Assembly (NCBI GenBank): GCA_001632435.1
Contig: KV423983.1
Location: forward strand, 97,685-161,684
Source of the DNA: Calocera cornea HHB12733
Taxonomy: Eukaryota; Basidiomycota; Dacrymycetes; Dacrymycetales; Dacrymycetaceae
Reading direction: 5' to 3'
Length of the DNA: 64,000 nt
The translations under genes were made by a program, and so were the position numbers. Below the pieces are notes generated by a model that saw only the letters and a list, made by a program, of their open reading frames with translations, ran no database searches and was not told where the DNA came from. Below, in pieces: positions 56,426 through 64,000 of this stretch (the first letter of the stretch is position 1; every line of letters begins with the position of its first letter).

Positions 56426-58392
56426 TCACGGATTCATGGATCTCGTGATCTCCTGCACAAGCTCGAATGTCAATCCGGGTATCGTCCTCTCCGCCTCTAT
56501 AAATGCCTCCTGAAGCTTGACCAATACCCGCCGACCATCATCGTTTGAGATACGCGGGAACAACTGGGGAGCAATATTCGTGAGGGGGGGAAATTATGAT
56601 AACAAGCAACATACCGTTGCCATCGCTGGTATAACCACTGTGTTCAGCATCAAACCCTCCGGATCAGTCTCTTCTCCGTTTGACGCATGTTCGTAGATCT
56701 CCTCATCCGAATCATCCGAATCATCCGAATCATACTCCGGAGCGGTAGATGTGGACGGCTTCGCGGGTGGAGGCAGTGTTTGCCGCAAAGTCGCTTGGCC
56801 TGAAGCCACAGACGCGGCCGACGTTGACGGCCGATTCTCGTCGCCCCGCAAATTACTGCGGGCGGAGCTTGCGTGCCGTAGTCCACCGTTGCGAGTGCCG
56901 TTCTCGGAGGCGTGCAAAGTATCCCCTGTGCCTCGGGAAGCTTGTTGGCCAGGTTGTCGCACGGTGCCGAAATCCCAAAGATCTTCCTCCTCTTCAGGAC
57001 CTCCCACACTGCAGACCCGGTAAGTGTCAGATAATAATGACATGGACAAGACCGACAAGTCATCCACAGCATCCCCACGATCATCATCTGCGTCTCCTCC
57101 ACCTGCTGCCTTCCACTGCTGATGCTTGTCTATCAGCTCAGTCAAATACGCGGTCTTCTTCGCGGTTCGGATGAACTTGTGCCTTAGGAGCTCCTTCGCG
57201 GTTGGCCGCTGATACAGATGTGAGATACACGCCAGGATTTGCAGCACAATTATACTTACATCTTTGGGATCCCGTTGCAAACAGAGATTGACGAAGTCTC
57301 GGAACGGCTTAGAGAAGCTCAAGTCGAGCTGTGGAGGTGGGTTCTTCGGAATCAAGAACAGGACCTTCATGGGATGAAGATCGGAGTAAGGAGGATTGCC
57401 CTTGGCAAGCTCAATTGCTGTGATACCCAGGCTCCAAATGTCGGCCTTTGCATCATAGCCGGACTGCTTGATTACTTCGGGGCTCATCCAATAGGGAGTT
57501 CCCACAAACGTGTTCTTCTTCGAAGAGAGAGTCCCACTCAGCTGTCCGGAGACACCGAAATCAGCCAGCTTGACTGCAATGCACCGTCAGTGGAATGTTG
57601 GGGAGATAGAGCAAGGGAGGCACCATCACCGGTAGCACTCAACAGTATGTTAGCAGCTTTGATGTCTCGATGGAGTTTCCCCTCGACGTGCAAATACTCA
57701 AGCCCTCTCAAAAGCTCTCGGAGGATAATGGCAATGTACTCCTCGCGGAACGTTCCAGCTTTCATCTATCCATCCACTCAGCAGTCAGCTGCTAGACACA
57801 TCTAGAGCACTTACAAGATCTGAACACGAGCCGCCCGAGCAATATCTGCCAGTCAAGGAACCGCATCAGAACCTGACGGAAGTGTCATATACGGGCCGCG
57901 CTCACTCCATGACTATCCAGAGGTGGGAGCCTTTCAGGAAAGATCCATGGTATCTGCAGAAGGGCACTGTCAGAACACAATGCCTCGATGGAAGAAATGG
58001 TACGGACTTGGTGACGAAAGGCGAGTCCAGTTGACTCAGGATAGCAATCTCTTGCTGAATGTCCTCGATCTCATCCTCCGCACTCTCGAGATCGATAATC
58101 TTGATCGCTACAGTCTTCTGTGTCCGTTTGTCGTATCTAAAGACGTAACTGCAGTGAGCGCAGTTCGAGACCAGCGGATCACCAGCATACCCCTTGAACA
58201 CCTCGCCGAAGCTTCCCTTCCCTAAAGAGGACGTCAGGGTGGAGTTCACGGAAATACAAGCTGAGGTACTCACCAATCCTATCCTGCTTTACATACAGCT
58301 CTTCTGGATCCTGATTATATGCGTTCTAGTGAACGATAAAAGAGCATCAGTCATGTATTTGGATGGAGAGTGAGATGTTGAACGCGCACCAT
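56426..58392 (-). CDS. Ste20-family (GCK/MST3-like) protein kinase
   Basis: The kinase domain opens [20 protein letters not shown] with the glycine loop [12 protein letters not shown]. It continues [20 protein letters not shown] (Lys of VAIK), [20 protein letters not shown] and [12 protein letters not shown] (HRD), then [10 protein letters not shown] (DFG). The activation segment is [20 protein letters not shown], typical of the GCK-III branch (MST3/Sps1), and [16 protein letters not shown] follows. An acidic linker ends in a conserved tail block, [20 protein letters not shown] to [10 protein letters not shown], with a stop at 56426. The first coding exon is only the ATG (58390-58392); a GTGCGC intron starts directly after it. 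Such kinases act in polarity, septation or stress signalling; the branch is assigned from motifs only. Confidence 0.93.
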
Positions 58393-58745
58393 GGTGTTGG
58401 TATGTGTTTAAGGGTAAGAAAGAAACGAAATGAACGGAACGACGGAAGCCTGGACAAGCGCGAGGCTAGTCTCTTAGGAGTAAGAGGGATGCAATGACCA
58501 AGAATAGGAGCGGGGAGACACAGGAGGAAATGCGCGCAAAGAGGGGGAGCTGTGGTATGCAGCGCGGTGGGTATGTGGTGAGATGATGGCTGCGAGTGGC
58601 GCGAGACGCCTTGCCAAAGTCGCGAGACGCGTCGGTCTCACATCCTGACTGGTCCGCCTATATTCGGACAAACGCCGAGCATCCTCCGCCGGCAACATCC
58701 GCTTCTCTCCCCACATCATCTTGATAGACAATATTTGATAGCCGG

Positions 58746-60561
58746 TTAATGATACAGCTGGAACGCGTCCCACACTGGCTCGATATCCCCCCGGTTATCT
58801 ATCTCTACCCAGCCTTTCTGCTCTATGCTCCTCTCCCACCCTAGCGTCATGGCCGCAATTCTGCAAACATGCGAGCTGCAGGGTTATCATCAGCATTCGT
58901 ATTCGTTCCATTGATCGCTGCCGGCATACCTCAATGTACAGATCACAGTCGAAGGACGCTCGCTCTCGTCCTTTGCCCAGGCACCGGTGACAAGGGCAAG
59001 ATCGATGATCATCCCTCTGGTTAAGGCCGCCCTTTCCTCATCGGGTATGTAGTCCCATTGATTTTGGAAGTAGCCTTCGGTTTCTCGGTCCACCGAATAT
59101 TCGACTTGCGAGCCAGCTGTAGCCAATGACGCATGAATGTGCCATTCTTCACGTGCACCCTCTGAAAACTCGAGCAGCCCACTCAGAGCATCGGATGAGA
59201 CGTAGATTGAATCAATATCCAACTCGTCCACGGCCTGCTGAACGGCAGAGACATATTCGCTTGTAGGCACATAGCCTTTGTGATATCTCCAAGACATGGC
59301 TGGTTGATCGCCACGTCGAATGTGGACGCCAATATAGGGCTCCTTTGAAAGAGCGGACCTTGCTTGATGAACGAGGTCGCCAATGACACTCGTCGGACGA
59401 ATCGTGTCCGACATCGACAGTCGTCCAGTCTCAAAGATTGGCCGTTGCCTATCAACGGAGTGTTTGTATCTAACAAAGTCAGATTTCCTTCTTTTGAAAG
59501 TAGAAATCATTCTCACGGGTCTTGGTATGCTTCACTGAAGTCATGGGTCATATGGAACTTGGCTGTATGAGAAGTAACAACCCAATGCCTGCGGTCGATA
59601 GCTCAGATGAAGGAACCACGTGACTGCCTCTGAAACGAACCGTGCGAGGCGCGGGCATGCCACAAGCTCATTCGCCGGAGGTGGAAGACAACCTGGTTCC
59701 GGCCCAGGCTGTGTCAAACGGACGTCTTCGAAATAATCAAGCCAGCTGTCCGACAGGTCAGTTAATACGCGGAAGCAAAATGCGACCCAGCTTGCCTTCC
59801 TCTATTCCAGTAAGTGTCGTCGATAAAGAAGGTGCGATTTCTCTAACATACGTCGGTCTATGTTGTAAATATAAGTCTTGAGCACGCACCTCTCTTGCTA
59901 GACCAGCTATTTGGGCGATCAACGCTAGATCAGCGGCCAGGCCAATCTCACCGTCGAGCATATATGTGATCGAACTCGAACACACATTGGGCGACTCGGT
60001 GTGAAGCACGTCATGCACCCCATGGTTGCCAGGAGCCCAGAATGCGCCATGTTTATGTGGCTTCTGATGTAGCTTCCAGCATTCTGCCGCGTACTCCATG
60101 GTCGTCAAAGGGAATGACGTGTAGTTCGAGTAGTCGATGACGAGTCCTGCGTTTGGATGCTGAGGCTGTTCGACAGTGCCAGTATGAGTATGAACAACTG
60201 GAGCAGCTTCTCCAACAGATGTGTTATTGTCTGCGTTGCTCAAATACCAGTCCTCGTGGCCAATAATCCAGTAAATGACGTCAGGCCGCCGGTACGAGAT
60301 GATGGTCAGGACGAGAAGCATGATGCCACAGAGCGAGGCAGTAGCCAGCGGAAAGTAGTGTAAAATGCGTGACTTGTCATAGACATGAGCACGCGTGTGC
60401 TTTGGAATAGATGTGTTCGGGGAATAGTCATTGTCGTGGTCCAGTAGTGGTTGGTTTGCTTGTAGTTCCTTGAAAGAGCCAGCTCTCGAATGAGGGGTAC
60501 GGGCAGTGAGACCGTGTTCTTGGTATACGAGGCTAACCTTTGCGGTAGCTGGCCTAGACAT
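58746..60561 (-). CDS. Type II membrane glycosyltransferase-like protein (HxRRGD, fucosyltransferase-like)
   Basis: A cytosolic amino tail of about 70 residues is followed by one membrane anchor (FPLATASLCGIMLLVLTII), the layout of a Golgi type II enzyme. The lumenal part has LVIDYSNYTSFPLTTMEYAA, CWKLHQKPHKHGAFWAPGNH, RTFFIDDTYWNRG, WLDYFEDVRLTQPGPEPGC, and LVACPRLARHWVVTSHTAKF. The motif YIGVHIRRGDQ resembles the donor-binding HxRR(G/T)D of GT23 and O-fucosyltransferase folds. It ends WVEIDNRGDIEPVWDAFQLY then H and a stop at 58746. One intron (59746-59795) has a GC donor (GCAAGC) and a CAG acceptor. The sugar and target are unknown. Confidence 0.75.
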
Positions 60562-60839
60562 GGTGGTATATGGATAGGCTGACGAGCGCTACGTGTCCCA
60601 TCCGGTTTGCGCTGGTCGCCGTCGGGATGGTGGTCTCCTTGGCAGCGCGGGTGTAACGGCCGTAGTGGCGAGCACTTCGGCCTGCCCTCGCAGCACTTCG
60701 GCCGCATTCCTCCCATCCAACGAGCTGCACGCCCCTTGCTTCGCAAAGCGTTTTGGGTCAAGAGGCCGTACCATCTGATTCCTGCGGTCGCGTGCCTTTG
60801 CGGAGGACTTCCAAGTCACGTTCACCAGACCCTGCGTTT

Positions 60840-61335
60840 CCGTCTCGAGAGAGTCATTGCTTCCGCTTGAGGGTGTTTTTGCTCCCGCCTAGGGGACTTA
60901 TCTACTCCCGCTTGGGAGACCTATTTGCTCCCGCTTGGTAATCTGCTTCCCCCCGATGTGTTGCTTCCGCTGACATTTACATCCGGTGACATCTTGTTTC
61001 CAATCGGTCATTTGCTCCCGCTCAAAAGAAGTACTTCCGGATGTCGGTTTGCTTCCAAGTTTAAGTGTACTTCCGCGGGCTGGTTTGCTTCCGGAAAGAT
61101 ATTTGCTTCCGCTAAATGGTTTTCCTCCGGGCAAATTGCTTCCGGAGGACGGTTTTCTTCGGTTTTATGGCTTGCTTCGGCCTGGTAATCTACTTCCTCA
61201 ACAGATTTTACATCCGCCTCGTGTTCTAATTCCGTTTCATCACATGCTTCCGCTCCCAAATTTACTTCCCTTTTTGCTTCCGTTTCAGTTCGGATCCGCT
61301 GTGTGGTCTGCTTCCACTTTGCGACTGGTTTCCGC
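60840..61335. repeat. 18-bp minisatellite array, second copy
   Basis: About 27 degenerate units with an 18-bp period are seen, with a consensus near TGCTTCCGCTnnnTGGTT. Examples are TGCTTCCGCTAAATGGTT, TACTTCCGCGGGCTGGTT and TACTTCCGGATGTCGGTT. This is the same family as 45430-45985. Both strands read as hexapeptide repeats (LLPxxx or EANxxx), which I attribute to the period and not to a gene. Confidence 0.85.
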
Positions 61336-61377
61336 GGCTAAGAATATCTCACTATATATTTCGTGGGGCGTCGAATA

Positions 61378-61538
61378 CTATGTCAGGGCATCCGCGACGA
61401 AACTGATGCCGTCGTGGCCTCCGAGATTGTTGCCCGCTTCCACCTCGGCATCGCACAGTGAGCGGATGTAAATGCACGTGCTGCCAGGGCCATACTCCTT
61501 CCTACTGGTCCACGAAGTGCCTCCATATCGCAGTATCA
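61378..61538 (-). other. Protein-like tail next to the Helitron end
   Basis: About 50 codons outside the Helitron continue an open frame from it and read RYGGTSWTSRKEYGPGSTCI, then SLCDAEVEAGNNLGGHDGIS and a stop at 61378. It may be the 3' end of a host gene cut by the insertion. The family is not recognised. Confidence 0.3.
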
Positions 61539-64000
61539 CTAGGGTAACCCGGCTCGCTTCGCTCATCGTTTTTTGATTGAAAGGAGGCAATTTCTTTTGG
61601 TTATTTACATTTAGAACGGTATCAGAGAACTGTAAGGACTTCAGGATATACAACATTTGGGGTGGAAATATGTATGGGTCTATCTGTGGGCTGTGGAGGT
61701 AAAAGAACTTTGACTGCCTGTGCAGTTGTGCAGCGTGAAAGTGCAACATACAATTGGCCATGTGAGAAAACCGGCATGCGCAGGTCAAGACCAACATTCT
61801 TCACTGACTGACCCTGGGACTTGTTGATTGTCATTGCAAAGGCGAGCCGGACTGGGAACTGTCGCCGCTTCATGATAAATGGTAAATCATCTTCAGATGG
61901 TATAAGTGTAATACGGGGTATGAATGTTGTGGTTCCATTGTGCTCTCCACCCAGCAGGCGTACTTCCAGGACATGCCGTGTTGCTTGAATCAGACGCATG
62001 CGTGTGCCATTACACAGACCTTGTGCTGGTGCAAGATTGCGCAGGAGTATGAGTGTGCATCCTATCTTGAGGTGTAGCTTGCTGAGTGGAAGGCCAGGTA
62101 CTTTGAGTGAGTTGAGGTATTCAACTGGGATATCCATAGGCCCATCTGCGCTGGGCTCCTCAACCACAGAGTCTGCTGATAAGAATATCTTGCACTCTCC
62201 TGGCAAGAGTGAGAGGACTTCTGCATTGAGATCATCCACATCTGTGTTGCGGCCTGCCAGGATAGTGCGGTTCAGGAAGTAGTCATCTCCTGCTTGATTT
62301 GCAAGTGCTGGATTCTTGATGTCTCGATAGATGGCTGAGATGAGATCTTCCACCTTCTCACCACACTTCATGCCATCCCAGAGTGGGATGGTTCCATCTC
62401 CTCGAGTTGCTCTTCCGCTCCCAACTTCAAGAAGCCAGGTTGCAAAAGTGACACTTTGCGGGTCGGCAGCATTGAGACGCATGTTGCGTGTAAGGTGTAG
62501 AACTTGAATATCTCTCCAGAGATAAGATCGTTGCATGCAGGCACCCACAATATCTTCACGTTCTCCATGAGGCACCACTGGTAGAGTCTGCTGCCAATCA
62601 CCTCCAAACACCACTGTGATTCCACCAAAGGTCTTGTTGGGTAGACTGCGTAGGTCTCGCAAGGTGCGATCAACAGCTTCAATGCAGTGTCTATGTTGTG
62701 CGGTGGCCTCATCCCAGATTATCAGAGATGCCTGGCAAAGCATGTCGGCCAAGAGACTATTCTTGGAGATAGTGCAGGTGGAAGTGTCGTGACATGGAAT
62801 GGGAATCCTGAATGTTGAGTGTGCCGTCCTGCCACCTGGGAGAAGCAATGCAGCAATTCCAGAGGATGCAACACAAAGAACAATTTTGCCTTGTGCTCGT
62901 AGCTCTGCACACACTGCCTTGTAAACAAATGTCTTGCCAGTGCCACCTGGTCCTTGAAGCCAGAACAAACCACCATGGTTGGCATGTTGGATAACAGTAT
63001 TGAAGGCTGCTTGTTGCTCATCATTCATTTGCTCCTTCATGCCTTCAGCTTCTTCTGCCAGAGCCAAGCGGTCATACTCCAGCTGCTCTGCAATGAAGCG
63101 GTTTTGATGCTCTGCAAGCAGTAGATCCCAATCGGTGCGGAAAGGTGGGAATTCACCATTGAACTTGTCATCCGCCAAGGTGGAGCCTTGTGTGCGCAGG
63201 AGTTTATCAATCAGATAGAGGCCATAGTCAAGTGCATCAGCCTGTGTGGAAGCTGGATTGCGCCGCTGCAGTTGACGGAGGAGGTCATCACAGATGTGAT
63301 CCTTGAAGCGGGTCCATAGAAGACCTGGTTCTGTTGGGTTGCAGTGCTGGAGCATCATTACAAAGAGGAGCCGGAGCTGGCTGCCTGTTTGCATGTTGCA
63401 TGCTTCTTCCAAGCATCCAATCCATTCCTGGTCATCCTCAAGCAAACCAAGAGCACTGCATGCTGCCTTGAAAGTTTGGTGCAGTACAGTACGTACAGTC
63501 TTCAGGTCCTCAAAAGAGGTGGGGCCAGCAACATGGGCCAGGAGTGTTCGCAGGTAGAAGCGTTCACCAGCTGTTGGCTGTACAAAGTACATCAGTCCAA
63601 TGGCATACTGCGCACGTCGTATGTCCCAGCAGCGTTCGGTTGCCTTCCAAACATACCGTGCTGGGAATTCCTGGTAGGTGTGAATCCGTTGTGCAGGATC
63701 AAGGGAAGCATTCATTGCAAAAAATTCAGTGAGTTTTGTGCGTGCAGATGCACCTCCATCGACCACTTCTTGAATTTGATCCTCATCATTGAAGTAAACC
63801 TGGTGTTCTCCAGGAAGATGGACTGGAAGGCGGTAGACAGATGGCTTTTCCTCATGCATGCGGAAGCGAAACAGCCGCCAGACTGCTTCCACTGGACCAA
63901 CATAACGTGCATCAAGGTAGCTCTTGACTTCATCATTGACCTCCAAAGTCACTCGATCTTGCCCTTTGTAGACGTACTTGTGGATATACTTGACTGCACC
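61539..64000 (-). mobile_element. Helitron, 3' part, running off the window
   Basis: The element is on the minus strand and its 3' terminus is the CTAG at 61539-61542, the CTRR ending of Helitrons. The minus strand just before it reads GAGCGAAGCGAGCCGGGTTACCCTAG with a T following in the flank, matching insertion between A and T. The helicase coding region lies upstream. The 5' TC end and the Rep domain are beyond position 64000. Confidence 0.75.
61622..64000 (-). CDS. Helitron Rep/helicase, carboxyl part (partial)
   Basis: The uninterrupted frame enters from the window edge as AVKYIHKYVYKGQDRVTLEV, a block typical of Helitron transposases between the Rep and helicase domains. The PIF1-like SF1B helicase follows: motif I GLFWLQGPGGTGKTFVYKAV, motif Ia VLCVASSGIAALLLPGGRTA, motif II LIIWDEATAQHRH, motif III FGGITVVFGGDWQQTLPVVP, motif IV region LHLTRNMRLN, and motifs V/VI LAFAMTINKSQGQSVKNVGL then GQLYVALSRCT. 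It ends at 61622. About 790 codons are in the window with no stop or frameshift, so the protein may be active or recently so. The HUH nuclease domain is outside the window. Confidence 0.93.
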   Translation of the reverse strand, partial: GAVKYIHKYVYKGQDRVTLEVNDEVKSYLDARYVGPVEAVWRLFRFRMHEEKPSVYRLPVHLPGEHQVYFNDEDQIQEVVDGGASARTKLTEFFAMNASLDPAQRIHTYQEFPARYVWKATERCWDIRRAQYAIGLMYFVQPTAGERFYLRTLLAHVAGPTSFEDLKTVRTVLHQTFKAACSALGLLEDDQEWIGCLEEACNMQTGSQLRLLFVMMLQHCNPTEPGLLWTRFKDHICDDLLRQLQRRNPASTQADALDYGLYLIDKLLRTQGSTLADDKFNGEFPPFRTDWDLLLAEHQNRFIAEQLEYDRLALAEEAEGMKEQMNDEQQAAFNTVIQHANHGGLFWLQGPGGTGKTFVYKAVCAELRAQGKIVLCVASSGIAALLLPGGRTAHSTFRIPIPCHDTSTCTISKNSLLADMLCQASLIIWDEATAQHRHCIEAVDRTLRDLRSLPNKTFGGITVVFGGDWQQTLPVVPHGEREDIVGACMQRSYLWRDIQVLHLTRNMRLNAADPQSVTFATWLLEVGSGRATRGDGTIPLWDGMKCGEKVEDLISAIYRDIKNPALANQAGDDYFLNRTILAGRNTDVDDLNAEVLSLLPGECKIFLSADSVVEEPSADGPMDIPVEYLNSLKVPGLPLSKLHLKIGCTLILLRNLAPAQGLCNGTRMRLIQATRHVLEVRLLGGEHNGTTTFIPRITLIPSEDDLPFIMKRRQFPVRLAFAMTINKSQGQSVKNVGLDLRMPVFSHGQLYVALSRCTTAQAVKVLLPPQPTDRPIHISTPNVVYPEVLTVL

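Noticed and set aside
60986..61471. Hexapeptide-repeat protein frames in the 18-bp array
   Set aside because: A period divisible by three opens several frames on both strands. There is no start context, no unique domain and no conserved side chain pattern across units.

Overview
This window is nuclear DNA from a filamentous basidiomycete, probably a mushroom-forming or wood-associated agaricomycete. The evidence is protein genes cut by many short introns of about 45-60 nt, an NB-ARC/TPR receptor family of the basidiomycete type, a peroxisome-type alcohol oxidase gene, and fungal MULE and Helitron elements. The species cannot be named from the sequence alone. No rRNA, tRNA or CRISPR array was found.

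Region 1-28.5 kb is an accessory, duplication-rich stretch. It holds a broken unknown gene, a 2 kb gene-poor gap with a long hairpin, and an alcohol oxidase gene truncated into foreign sequence that ends in a run of 48 G. It then holds three members of one NB-ARC/TPR (NLR-like) family: one with a nonsense codon and a lost 5' end, one C-terminal fragment, and one apparently intact. A dead MULE transposon with clear terminal inverted repeats sits between the first two. Two CorA-type Mg2+ channel paralogs lie next to the NLR genes. A 200-300 bp cassette recurs three times, twice directly downstream of an NLR gene. A PIF/Harbinger-like MITE and a decayed short-chain dehydrogenase (SDR) copy complete this part.

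Region 29-39 kb is ordinary gene-dense DNA: an IST1 homolog, a Myb/telobox protein, a Mei2-like RRM protein, a Rab5-type GTPase and an unrecognised nuclear protein.

Region 39.6-46.2 kb is again anomalous. A 3' fragment of the mannose-6-phosphate isomerase gene is followed at once by a CorA gene fragment. About 3.6 kb of strand-asymmetric purine/pyrimidine repeats come next, including a 16-bp minisatellite in two inverted arms. The intact SDR gene and an 18-bp minisatellite array follow.

Region 46.2-60.6 kb is core genome: mannose-6-phosphate isomerase, complex I 49 kDa subunit, coatomer beta and AP-3 delta as a divergent pair, a Ste20/GCK kinase, and a membrane-anchored glycosyltransferase-like protein. 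The window ends in a second 18-bp array and the 3' end of an autonomous-type Helitron.

In function, several core genes serve membrane traffic (Rab5, IST1, coatomer beta, AP-3 delta). The accessory DNA is dominated by the NLR family and by debris of duplication and transposition.
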